Positions 42,338 through 51,967 of a DNA stretch of 64,000 nt are shown here, in pieces. The translations under genes were made by a program, and so were the position numbers. The DNA is from Nocardia panacis (GTDB taxonomy: Bacteria; Actinomycetota; Actinomycetes; Mycobacteriales; Mycobacteriaceae), in the NCBI RefSeq assembly GCF_003598715.1, contig NZ_QZFU01000017.1, positions 85,421-149,420 of the forward strand, in the 5' to 3' direction. How positions within the stretch are numbered: position 1 is the first letter of the stretch; the number at the start of each line of letters is the position of its first letter. The notes under the pieces are model-generated. The model was not told where the DNA came from, searched no databases, and saw only the letters and a program-made list of their open reading frames with translations.

Positions 42338-43819
42338 CTAGTGCACGCCCACCATTTGCCTGCTGATCCGTGGTGCGATGGCCAGCACGACCAAACCTGC
42401 CAATATTGCCACGGCGCCGGTGACGCCGAAGTAGACGAATTCGCGCTCGGGGGAATAGAAGCGCGCCACCGTCCCCGAGGTGGAGGTGCCGATCCCGATG
42501 GAGAAGAAGTACAGCGCCATCATCTGCGCGCGGAACGCCTCGGGGGCCAGCTGGGTGGTGACGGCCAGTCCGGTCGGTGAGAGGGTGAGTTCGGAGACCG
42601 CGAAGGCGGCCATGATGACCATGACCATCAGTGCCGGGCTGGATTTGCCCTCGCCGCCCGCCATGGTGAGGAACAGCCAGAACGCCAGGCCCATGCCGAT
42701 GACGCCGAGGCCGAATTTGCGCGGGGTGGTCGGGGCGCGGTTGCCGAGTTTGGTCCACATGATCGCGAACAGGGGGGACAGCACGAGGATCCAGACGGGT
42801 TCGATGGAACCGATCCAGTTCGATGGGGCGGTCCAGCCGAGGATGTTCCAGTCCATGCGTTCGTCGGCGTAGACGGCCAGCACGGTGAAGGTCTGCTGGA
42901 ACAGCGACCAGAACACCGCGTTGGCGATGAACAGCGGGATGAAGGCGCGCACCCGGCTGCGTTCGGTGGCATTCACTTTCGGGCTGGTCAGCATGCGCGC
43001 GAAGTAGGCGATGGCGGCTACCACGATGACGCAGGTGGTGGCGATGGAGAGGTTGTCGAGGGTGATCAGTCCGGTGGCGAAGGCGGCGGCGATGAGGATC
43101 AGCCCGACGATGACGGCGAGGACCAGCGGACGGGCCTCTTTGGCGGTGATCGGGTTGGGCGCCTGCCGCCCGGCGGTGCCGAGGTTGCGCCGGAAGATGA
43201 CGTACTGGGTCAGGCCCAATGCCATACCGATGGAGGCCGCGCCGAAGCCGTAGTGGAAGCCCCATTCCCGTTGCAGCAGGCCGGTCAGCAGTGGGCCGAG
43301 GAAGCCGCCGAGGTTGATGCCGAAGTAGAACAGGGTGAAGCCGCCGTCGACGCGGCCGTCACCCTTCGGGTAGAGGGTGCCGAGCAGCGAGGAGGCATTG
43401 GCCTTCAACCCGCCGCTGCCGAAGGCGACCAGCACCAGTCCGACACCGACGCCCGTGAGTCCGGGCAGCAGGGCCAGTGCGATATGACCCGCCATGACGA
43501 CGAAGCCGCCGTAGAAGACGGTGCGTTCCATGCCGAGGACGCGGTCGGCGATCCAGCCGCCGAGCACGGTGGACAGGTAGACCAGGCCGCCGTACGCGCC
43601 GACGATGCCGACGCCGGTGGCCTTGTCCAGGCCGAGGCCGCCTTCGGTGGTCGAGTAGTAGAGGTAGTAGCCGAGGATTGTCAGCATCCCGTAGAAGGAG
43701 AAGCGCTCCCAGAGCTCTACACCGAACAGGTTCACCAGGCCGATCGGATGCCCGAATACGGTTCGCTGTGGGACAGACTGTTCTGCTGCTGTTGGCTCTT
43801 CGGACATGCGCACGACCAT
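42338..43819 (-). CDS. POT/PTR-family di- and tripeptide:H+ symporter
   Basis: 493 aa. The TM1 ExxER-type motif is in LFGVELWERFSFYGMLTILGYYLYYS. The PTR2 signature region reads GSGGLKANASSLLGTLYPKGDGRVDGGFTLFYFGINLGGFLGPLLTGLL. It imports small peptides with protons. ATG at 43819 is chosen because TATCGT lies 7 nt upstream, fitting a leaderless transcript. ATG 43807 is the conventional alternative, but neither has a ribosome site. Confidence 0.92.
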   Translation of the reverse strand: MVVRMSEEPTAAEQSVPQRTVFGHPIGLVNLFGVELWERFSFYGMLTILGYYLYYSTTEGGLGLDKATGVGIVGAYGGLVYLSTVLGGWIADRVLGMERTVFYGGFVVMAGHIALALLPGLTGVGVGLVLVAFGSGGLKANASSLLGTLYPKGDGRVDGGFTLFYFGINLGGFLGPLLTGLLQREWGFHYGFGAASIGMALGLTQYVIFRRNLGTAGRQAPNPITAKEARPLVLAVIVGLILIAAAFATGLITLDNLSIATTCVIVVAAIAYFARMLTSPKVNATERSRVRAFIPLFIANAVFWSLFQQTFTVLAVYADERMDWNILGWTAPSNWIGSIEPVWILVLSPLFAIMWTKLGNRAPTTPRKFGLGVIGMGLAFWLFLTMAGGEGKSSPALMVMVIMAAFAVSELTLSPTGLAVTTQLAPEAFRAQMMALYFFSIGIGTSTSGTVARFYSPEREFVYFGVTGAVAILAGLVVLAIAPRISRQMVGVH

Positions 43820-44180
43820 TGCACGGACGATAGCAATTGACCGGCACACACACCGAATGTCAGGGCAGACAAGCCGGACCGTCCCACTTTGGCCAACTGG
43901 CCATAGCTATGCAGGGATTATTTCTGATCGCCGCGATCCGAACCGACCGAGCGGTGCGGTGGCCAAGATTTGGGCTATGACCGGGCAACAGTGGCTGCCG
44001 TACCAATTCGGACAGCCATCGGCCGTGGTCGCCACGGCTGAACGGGTGTGCGACGGGTGAGTTCCCGCACGCCGCGCGCACCCCGGGGCTACCGGCGGTT
44101 CGGTAAGGAGAATTTCCGCATTGGACCAATAACCGACCGGTCGGTCCGAATGTTGGGCAACGGCGGGCTCGACCCGAGAC
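43820..44180. other. Intergenic region between the peptide transporter and ppx
   Basis: About 360 bp without a credible gene. It holds the transporter promoter (TATCGT on the minus strand at 43827-43832) at its left end and an isolated 14-bp palindrome near its right end. Confidence 0.5.
44132..44145. promoter_or_regulatory. 14-bp palindrome resembling a TetR-family operator
   Basis: ACCGACCGGTCGGT is perfectly self-complementary, a shape common for TetR-type sites in actinobacteria. It lies 36 bp after the ppx stop and not at an evident promoter, so its target is unclear. Confidence 0.35.
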
Positions 44181-45128
44181 TCACGCGATGGACAGCGCGA
44201 TCCCGTCCAGAATGTCGTGTTCGCTGACGACCAATTCGGTGATGCCCGCGCGCCGCGCCAACTCCTCGGCGAGCACCTCGGTGATCACCGCGCCGCCGCC
44301 GATGACATCGACCCGACCGGGATGCATCGGACCGAGCGCGGCCCGCTGGTCGTGATTCATGCCGATGAGCCGATCACACACCGCGTGCACCTGCTCCAGG
44401 CTCAACCGCGTCAGATGCACCCGCTCGGAATCGTATTCGGGCAGGTCCAGCGCGAGGGCCGCCAGCGTGGTCATGGTGCCCGCGACACCGACCCAGGTGC
44501 GCGCGCCATCGACCGGCACCCGCGCGAACGCCTCGCCCAACCGCTCGCTCGCGAATTCCCGCGCGGCCGAGACCTGTTCGGCGGTGGGGGGATTGCCGGG
44601 CAGGCAGCGCTCGGTGATCCGGACGCAGCCGATATCGGTCGAATACGCGGCCCGCACGCCATCGGCATCGCCGCAGACCAGTTCGGTGGACCCGCCGCCC
44701 AGATCGACCACCACGAAAGGCCCCTGGCTGCTGGGCAATTCGCCGATCGCGCCGGTGAACGACAGCCGCGCCTCCTCGTCCCCGCTGATCACCTCGGCCT
44801 CGGCGCCGGGGACCACCCGGCCCAGTTCGGCACGGGCCATGGCGAAGAAGTCCGCGCGATTGGCCGCATCACGGGTGGCGGAGGTGGCCACCATGCGAAC
44901 CCGACCGACCTCGGCCTCGCGCATCAGATCGACATAGTCGGACAGCGCGATCCTGGTGCGCTCGATGGCCTCCGGCGCCAGCGCGCCCGTGGCGTCGACA
45001 CCTTGGCCGAGCCGCACGATCCGCATCTCTCGACGCACATCGGCCAGGCCGCCTTCCGGCAGCGCATCGGCGATCAGCAGGCGGATGGAATTGGTGCCGC
45101 AATCCACGGCCCCCACGCGCACTGTCAC
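44181..45128 (-). CDS. ppx: Ppx/GppA-family exopolyphosphatase (Rv1026-like)
   Basis: 315 aa of the ASKHA fold: VGAVDCGTNSIRLLIAD (phosphate 1 loop), VRMVATSATRDAANR, VVVDLGGGSTELVCG (phosphate 2 loop) and HPGRVDVIGGGAVITEVL. It lacks the C-terminal HD domain of long Ppx enzymes, as in the short mycobacterial Ppx2. It hydrolyses polyphosphate or (p)ppGpp/ADP. GTG at 45128 overlaps the DUF501 stop (GTGA). Confidence 0.9.
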   Translation of the reverse strand: MTVRVGAVDCGTNSIRLLIADALPEGGLADVRREMRIVRLGQGVDATGALAPEAIERTRIALSDYVDLMREAEVGRVRMVATSATRDAANRADFFAMARAELGRVVPGAEAEVISGDEEARLSFTGAIGELPSSQGPFVVVDLGGGSTELVCGDADGVRAAYSTDIGCVRITERCLPGNPPTAEQVSAAREFASERLGEAFARVPVDGARTWVGVAGTMTTLAALALDLPEYDSERVHLTRLSLEQVHAVCDRLIGMNHDQRAALGPMHPGRVDVIGGGAVITEVLAEELARRAGITELVVSEHDILDGIALSIA

Positions 45129-45649
45129 CGCTCGCCTCCTCTGAGCTCGGCGTAGCGCGGCCATTCGGCGGGAATCGCGCTGCCGCGCAATCCATTATCC
45201 GCCGCCAACGCCACTGCCTCGTCGCCCAGCGGATTCACTCCCGGCCCTTTGGCCAGCGCATGCGCGATCAGCACGTGCAAACATTTGACCCGGTCCGGCA
45301 TGCCGCCGCCGGTGAAATCGGTGCCGAGGGATTCGATCTCGTCCCGCTCGGCCAGGTAGCTGCGATGCGCCGCCCCGTAGGCGGCGGCCAGCTCGGGATC
45401 GGCGGCGAGGCGGTCGGTCATCTCGCGCATCACACCCGCGGACTCCTGCCTGCTCGCCTCGGCGGTGAGCCGGGGATCGGTCAGGTAGTAGAGCGTCGGG
45501 AAAGGGGTGCCGTCGGGCAGGCGCGGCGCGGTCTTGACCACCGCGGGCACACCGTCGGGCGTGCGGTAGGCGATGGCGAGCACGCCGCGCGGTTCCCGGC
45601 CGAGCTGGGCGGCGACGGTCTCGAGATCGCGGGCGGTGGGTGCGCTCAC
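45125..45649 (-). CDS. DUF501 protein (Rv1025-like)
   Basis: 174 aa. VAAQLGREPRGVLAIAYRTPDGVPAVVKTAPRLPDGTPFPTLYYLTDPRLT and the motif GGMPDRVKCLHVLIAHALAKGPGVNPLGDEAV are the conserved DUF501 blocks (conserved Cys-His and Asp). Function is unknown, but it is always between divIC/ftsB and ppx in actinobacteria. GTG at 45649 overlaps the ftsB stop. Confidence 0.9.
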   Translation of the reverse strand: MSAPTARDLETVAAQLGREPRGVLAIAYRTPDGVPAVVKTAPRLPDGTPFPTLYYLTDPRLTAEASRQESAGVMREMTDRLAADPELAAAYGAAHRSYLAERDEIESLGTDFTGGGMPDRVKCLHVLIAHALAKGPGVNPLGDEAVALAADNGLRGSAIPAEWPRYAELRGGER

Positions 45650-46242
45650 CTGGGTCCTTCCGTTCCTTGCTGGGGTGTGTTCGAGGTTGGCGGTTGGGCG
45701 ATGCTGTGCCACAACTGCGTGTACCAGGGGTCCGGAGCCTTGGGCCTGCCGGTGGCGGGTGCGGCGGGCGGCGCTTCGATTCCGGGGACCTGCACGATAT
45801 AGGGGGTCTCCCCCGGCAGCACCAGGCGCAGTCGATCGCGCGCCTCGGATTTGATGTAGGCCGGATCCTGCTGCTGCGCCCGTCGATCGCGCAACTTGTC
45901 GACCGCCGCCGCCAATTCGGTGCGCTGCCTGGCGAGCTGCTCGGCCTCGGTCCGCTGGGAGAAGTAGGTGCGCATCGGCACCGCGAGGGTGAGCGCCAGC
46001 CCGCACACCACGATGGCCAGCACAATGGCCTTACCGGTCGACAAGCCCAGGAAGGTGCGTTCGGCGCGATCCGAATCCCCGTGCGCCGCACCCGAATCCG
46101 AACGATGCCCGGATTTCGCGGCCTCGCGGGACCGGCCGCGCTTGGCGGCGGTCTTGTCGGCGGCGCGGGGGCGCGCCGCCCGCGACGTGCGGCGGTCACC
46201 GCGTCCGGCCGGACTGGTGCCGCGCGCACGTCGCTCTGTCAT
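45646..46242 (-). CDS. ftsB: FtsB/DivIC-family septum formation initiator
   Basis: 198 aa. A basic disordered N-terminus (~60 residues) is followed by one transmembrane segment (AIVLAIVVCGLALTLAVPM), a periplasmic coiled coil (RTEAEQLARQRTELAAAVDKLRDRRAQQQDPAYIKSEARDRLRLVLPGE) and a Pro-rich tail. It is a bitopic divisome protein that bridges FtsL and FtsQ. It is translationally coupled to DUF501 and ppx. Confidence 0.88.
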   Translation of the reverse strand: MTERRARGTSPAGRGDRRTSRAARPRAADKTAAKRGRSREAAKSGHRSDSGAAHGDSDRAERTFLGLSTGKAIVLAIVVCGLALTLAVPMRTYFSQRTEAEQLARQRTELAAAVDKLRDRRAQQQDPAYIKSEARDRLRLVLPGETPYIVQVPGIEAPPAAPATGRPKAPDPWYTQLWHSIAQPPTSNTPQQGTEGPR

Positions 46243-46277
46243 GGCAGCAACCCCGTCATCTCGACGCGCGAGGCGCG

Positions 46278-47687
<1,410 letters not shown>

Positions 47688-47735
47688 TCAGGTGGGGACG
47701 GTCACGTTGTCCGTCGGTCCGGCGCGACCTTGACT

Positions 47736-48479
47736 TCAGGCGCGCCGACCAACGCTGTAGGCGGCGGCGTGGGTGCGAACGTTCTGCATATAGATATCGG
47801 ACTTGTTGTAGGCCCAGAGCGCCTGCTGCCAGCCTTCGGCGGTGGTGAGGTTGCCGCCGCGAGCGCACAGGTAGCGGGCGGCGGTGAGGGCGGCGTCGTC
47901 GATATTGTCCGGGTCCGCCACGCCGTCGCCATTGGCGTCCACGCCCCAGCGCTGCCAGGTCTCGGGGATGAATTGGAACGGCCCCATCGCCCTGGCGTAG
48001 ACCGCGTGGCCCTCCTTCGCACTGGCCTCCGTGTCGAGCACCTGCTCCATACCTGGCGATCCGTCCAGCACCGGCCCCCGGATGGGCGGGGAGACCTTGC
48101 CGTCCGGGCCAACCCGCGCACCGCCGTGGGTGCCGTGTTTGGTTTCCACCCTGGCGATGCCGGCCAGTGTGGTCCAGGCGATACCGCAGTCGGGGCGGGA
48201 ACGGGCCATGACGGCGGCGGCGTAGCCGTACGCCTCGAGCGCGGTGACCGAGATGCCGAGCGCCTTGGACTGGCCCTCGGCCCAGTCGCGCAACTGTTCG
48301 GCGGTGCGGCCGGGCGCATCGATGTCGAAAGGCGGCAGCGGGGTGCCAGGTCCGGGCGGGATACCTTCCGGGATCGGTGGCAGCGGCGGACCGCCGTAGC
48401 CGCCGCCACCGCCGCAGGCGGCCACCGCCAGCGTCGTCACCAGAACCGCGATCAGACCCGCGACGCGGCCCGAGTTCAT
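47736..48479 (-). CDS. lpqU: Lytic transglycosylase lipoprotein (LpqU-like)
   Basis: 247 aa. The signal peptide has a lipobox (TTLAVAACGGGG), followed by a Pro/Gly linker and an SLT/MltB-like domain. The catalytic Glu is in LAGIARVETKHGTHGG. AMGPFQFIPETWQRWGVDANGDGVADPDNIDDAALTAARYLCARG is the substrate-groove motif. It cleaves peptidoglycan glycan strands with 1,6-anhydro product. Upstream in-frame starts (GTG, ATG to 48500) are possible because GAAGG abuts ATG 48479. Same order as Rv1022-eno. Confidence 0.88.
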   Translation of the reverse strand: MNSGRVAGLIAVLVTTLAVAACGGGGGYGGPPLPPIPEGIPPGPGTPLPPFDIDAPGRTAEQLRDWAEGQSKALGISVTALEAYGYAAAVMARSRPDCGIAWTTLAGIARVETKHGTHGGARVGPDGKVSPPIRGPVLDGSPGMEQVLDTEASAKEGHAVYARAMGPFQFIPETWQRWGVDANGDGVADPDNIDDAALTAARYLCARGGNLTTAEGWQQALWAYNKSDIYMQNVRTHAAAYSVGRRA

Positions 48480-48550
48480 CCTTCGCACCCCATCCATCAT
48501 GCCGATAGGACCGATCGGGACCTTGGATCGTGGCCCGACCCGCGATCCGG

Positions 48551-50188
48551 TCAACCCAGCAGCGCGCGAGTCGCGTCGTGTTCGGCCGATACCAGCACCG
48601 CAGTGGTATCGCCCGACTCGACAACGCGACCGCCTTCGAGGACCAGCACCTGCCCGCAGTGCCGGGCGACCAGCGCCATATCGTGGCTGATGACCACCAG
48701 CCCGGTGCCGCGCTCGCGCCGAATCCGATGCAGCAGGCCCATGATCGCCGCGGCGGTCGGGTGATCCAGCGCCGAGGTGATCTCATCGCAGATCAGGACG
48801 GCCGGTTCGGCGGCGAGCGCGCGGGCCAGCGCCACCCGCTGCCGCTGGCCGCCGGAGAGTTCGGCCGGGTAGCGGCCTGCCAACTCGGGGGCGAGTTCGA
48901 CCGAGGTGAGCAGTTCCGCGATACGTTGCGCCACTTGTCGTCTCGGCACGCCGCCGATGCGCCGCAGTGGACGGGACAGGGTCTGCGCCACGGTGCGCCT
49001 CGGATTCAGCGCCGAGCGCGGATTCTGCGTCACCAGTTGAATACCGTTGCCGCCGTAATGTCTTCGTCGTTTGCCGAGCGGCACCGGCACGTCGTGCACT
49101 ATCAGCGATCCCGTCGCGGTGGGATGCAGTCCGGCCAATACCCGTGCCAGCGTCGTCTTCCCGGCGCCCGAGGCTCCCACCACGGCGACCGCGCCGCCTG
49201 CCGCCAACTCGAACGTGACGCCGGTCAGGATTTCCCGCGCGCCGATCGTGGCACCGATTTCCTTGGCGACCAGCAGGACTCGCGCACAGTCCGGGTTCGC
49301 CTGAATATCCGCCGTCGCTCGAACGAGCAAAGAATCAGCCCGATGACCGTTCTGATCGCCGACGGCACCGGCAGGCTCGGACATCGCACCGCCGAGGCCC
49401 ACCATGCGATCCGCGGCGGCAGCACGCTGCTCGCGTGCCTCTCGCGCCGCGTTGGCGGCATCAGCCGCGCGTTCAGCGGCAGGCACGGTCGTCGTGCCGA
49501 TGTCGACGATGGTATGGGCGATAGCGTGCGCGGCCGCGGTGTCGTGGCCGGATAGGAGGATGGCGGTCCCCCGCGTCTCGGCGAGTTCGGCCAGTAGACC
49601 CGCGATCTCGGTACGCAGCGCGCCATGCAAGCCTGCGAGCGGTTCGTCCAGCACGAGAATCGGCGTGCTGCGGATCAGGGCGCGGGCCAGGGCGACGCGG
49701 CGCTGCTGACCGCCGGAGAGTTCGGCGGGGCGGCGGCGCAGGTGGTCGGCGGACAGGCCGACCGATTCCAGTGTCTCGACGCAGGTTTGGCGGGAGGCTT
49801 TGGGGGCGACCTCGGTGAGCAGGCGATGCACCCGCATGAGCGGATTCAGCGCCGAGGCCGGGTCCTGGCCCACGTAGGCGAGATGGTCGCGGCGGAAGGT
49901 GCGCAGTTCGGCCGGTTTCATGCCGAAGATATCGCGGCCGAGGACGGCGACCGCGCCCGCCGTGCGTGTCGCGCCGGGCGGTAGGTACCCCAGCAGCGCC
50001 CGCATGAGCGTGGTCTTGCCCGATCCGGAGGGACCCGCCAGCGCGGTCACCGTCCCCGCGGTCATCCGGAAGGTGGTGGGACCGAACAGTTCCCGTCCGT
50101 GCGTCCCGCACACCGTGAACCCGTCCACGAGCACCGAATCCTCGGTGTGGGTCGCGACGCGATCGGTTTGTACCGCGATCTCGCTCAC
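48551..50188 (-). CDS. Fused double ATPase of a peptide/opine-type ABC importer
   Basis: 545 aa containing two complete ABC ATPases. Domain 1 has Walker A GPSGSGKTTL, signature LSGGQQRRVALARAL and Walker B ILVLDEPLAG. Domain 2 has GASGAGKTTLARVL, LSGGQRQRVALARAL and VLICDEITSALDH. An Ala-rich linker joins them. It equals the DppD and DppF (or CntD and CntF) pair in one chain. GTG at 50188 has AAAGGGGGG just upstream. It is the last gene of the importer operon. Confidence 0.92.
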   Translation of the reverse strand: MSEIAVQTDRVATHTEDSVLVDGFTVCGTHGRELFGPTTFRMTAGTVTALAGPSGSGKTTLMRALLGYLPPGATRTAGAVAVLGRDIFGMKPAELRTFRRDHLAYVGQDPASALNPLMRVHRLLTEVAPKASRQTCVETLESVGLSADHLRRRPAELSGGQQRRVALARALIRSTPILVLDEPLAGLHGALRTEIAGLLAELAETRGTAILLSGHDTAAAHAIAHTIVDIGTTTVPAAERAADAANAAREAREQRAAAADRMVGLGGAMSEPAGAVGDQNGHRADSLLVRATADIQANPDCARVLLVAKEIGATIGAREILTGVTFELAAGGAVAVVGASGAGKTTLARVLAGLHPTATGSLIVHDVPVPLGKRRRHYGGNGIQLVTQNPRSALNPRRTVAQTLSRPLRRIGGVPRRQVAQRIAELLTSVELAPELAGRYPAELSGGQRQRVALARALAAEPAVLICDEITSALDHPTAAAIMGLLHRIRRERGTGLVVISHDMALVARHCGQVLVLEGGRVVESGDTTAVLVSAEHDATRALLG

Positions 50189-50222
50189 AGGCCCCCCTTT
50201 CGAACCCATTCGAACCCATTCA

Positions 50223-51041
50223 TCATGCGCGCCGTCGGCTGCCGAATGCGGAGACCGCCAGGTTGACGCTGACCGCGACGGTGGCGATGGCCAGGCTCGG
50301 CGCGAGCACCGACCAGGGATTGAGCAGCATGCCGGAGGCGTTGTCGCGCACCATGACCGCCCAGTTGCCCGACCCGAGCGTGGTGGGCAGTTGCAGGAAG
50401 GAGGCGGTGCTCACCAGGTACACGGCCTCGACGAAGCGGAGCCCGAGTTGGGCGGCCAGCACCTCGCGCAGGTTGGGGATGACCTCACGAAAGACGAGAT
50501 GCGCCAACCCTTCCCCACTCGCCCGCGCGGACTCCACATAGCCGCTCGCCGCGATCCCGGTGGCGGCGGCCGCGAAAACCCGCGCGCAATACGGAGTTCC
50601 GAACAGCAAGGCGACCATGATCAGCCCGTAGACGCCCGCATCCGGCCACGAGGTGAGCACCAGCAGCATGCCGAGCACCACCGGCAGCAGGATCGCGAAA
50701 TCGGTGGCCCGCTCGATGACGGCGCCGATCCGCGGCCGCAGCGCGGCCACCGCGCCGAGCACACAGGACAGCGCGGTCACCAGCACCGCGATTACCCCCG
50801 CGAGCAGCAGCAATCCCCAACCGCCGTCCAGCAATTGGCTCAGCACATCGCGCCCGAGCCGATCGGTGCCCAGCCCGTCGCCGCGATCGAATGGCATACC
50901 GACCGGAGTCTGTGTCGAATGGCCTGCGAGCGCGGGTCCGAACGCCGCCACCGCGATCACGACCAGCGCGGGCGCGACCGCGAGCGCCCGACCCCAGCCG
51001 CGGCGCGCGAGCGATTTCGGCACTGCGAGAACCCGATTCAT
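50223..51041 (-). CDS. ABC importer permease, DppC/NikC/CntC type
   Basis: 272 aa. The N-terminal transmembrane segment (ALAVAPALVVIAVAAFGPALAGH) is followed by the family motif GLGTDRLGRDVLSQLLDGG and five more helices. The EAA-like coupling loop is GYVESARASGEGLAHLVFREVIPNL. ATG at 51041 overlaps the preceding permease's stop (ATGA). Confidence 0.9.
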   Translation of the reverse strand: MNRVLAVPKSLARRGWGRALAVAPALVVIAVAAFGPALAGHSTQTPVGMPFDRGDGLGTDRLGRDVLSQLLDGGWGLLLLAGVIAVLVTALSCVLGAVAALRPRIGAVIERATDFAILLPVVLGMLLVLTSWPDAGVYGLIMVALLFGTPYCARVFAAAATGIAASGYVESARASGEGLAHLVFREVIPNLREVLAAQLGLRFVEAVYLVSTASFLQLPTTLGSGNWAVMVRDNASGMLLNPWSVLAPSLAIATVAVSVNLAVSAFGSRRRA

Positions 51042-51967
51042 CGACTCCCCCGCAATGACCAGGCCCGAATCCCATCGGCGAGCGCAAGCATCACCATGAT
51101 CACGGTCCCGCTCACCGCCACCACCGCGGCCACGACCGAGGTGTCGCGATCGGCGACCGATCCGGCGAGCACCGCGCCGAGTCCCGGATAGTTGAAGAGG
51201 GTCTCCACCACCAGCGATCCGCCGAGCAGCACCCCGACGGTGGTGGCGTAGCTGGCCACGATGGTGGGCAGCGCGAAGGGCAGCACATGCCGCAGCAGCA
51301 CCACCCTGGTCGAGAGTCCGTCCAGCGCCGCGCTTTCCACATGCGGAGCGCGGGCGGCGTCGGCGAGGGCGGCGCGCACCACCCTGGTGTTCCAGCCGAT
51401 CTGCGGCAGCGCCAGCGCCAGCACCGGCAGCACGACCATCTCCGGGTGGACCGGAAAGCCGGAACGTCCGGTGATGGTGACGGCGGGCAGCCAACCCAAC
51501 CCGAGCGCGAACACCAGGATCAGCAGTGTCGCCAGCACGAATTCCGGGATGGCCACCGCGACGGTGGTGGCCGGTTGCAGGATCCGCCCGAGCGCGGAGC
51601 CGCCGCGCGCCGCCCACCACGCGCCGAGTCCGAGGGAGGCCAGCACCGTCACCGCGAGGGCGAGCCCGCCGAGCAGCAGCGTCGGCGGGAATTTGGCGGC
51701 CAGCAGCTCATTGATCGACCGTCCGCGCGCGGTGTGCCCGAAATCGCCGGTGGCCACGCCGGATATCCAGTGCCAGAAGCGTGCCGCCACCGGACGGTCG
51801 AGTCCGAGTTCGCGCTCCTTGGCCGCGATCTGCTCCGGGGTGGCGTCGCGGCCGAGGATCGCGCGCGCGGTATTGCCCGGCAGTAGGTCGACCACCAGGA
51901 AAACCGTTGCCAGCAGCGCGATCAGCAGGCCGATGCGCCGAATCAGCAGGCGCGCGAGTGCACTCAC
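51038..51967 (-). CDS. ABC importer permease, DppB/NikB/CntB type
   Basis: 309 aa with six transmembrane segments. The DppB-type opening IRRIGLLIALLATVFLVVDLLPGNTARAILG is followed by the typical block TPEQIAAKERELGLDRPVAARFWHWISGVATGDFG. The coupling loop is HVESAALDGLSTRVVLLRHVLPFALPTI. GTG at 51967 overlaps the stop of the binding protein gene. The four importer genes read leftwards as one tightly coupled operon. Confidence 0.92.
   Translation of the reverse strand: MSALARLLIRRIGLLIALLATVFLVVDLLPGNTARAILGRDATPEQIAAKERELGLDRPVAARFWHWISGVATGDFGHTARGRSINELLAAKFPPTLLLGGLALAVTVLASLGLGAWWAARGGSALGRILQPATTVAVAIPEFVLATLLILVFALGLGWLPAVTITGRSGFPVHPEMVVLPVLALALPQIGWNTRVVRAALADAARAPHVESAALDGLSTRVVLLRHVLPFALPTIVASYATTVGVLLGGSLVVETLFNYPGLGAVLAGSVADRDTSVVAAVVAVSGTVIMVMLALADGIRAWSLRGSR

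Noticed and set aside
43860..44129. An 89-codon minus-strand ORF between the peptide transporter and ppx
   Set aside because: No ribosome site, no domain, composition of random frame. The region is better described as intergenic.
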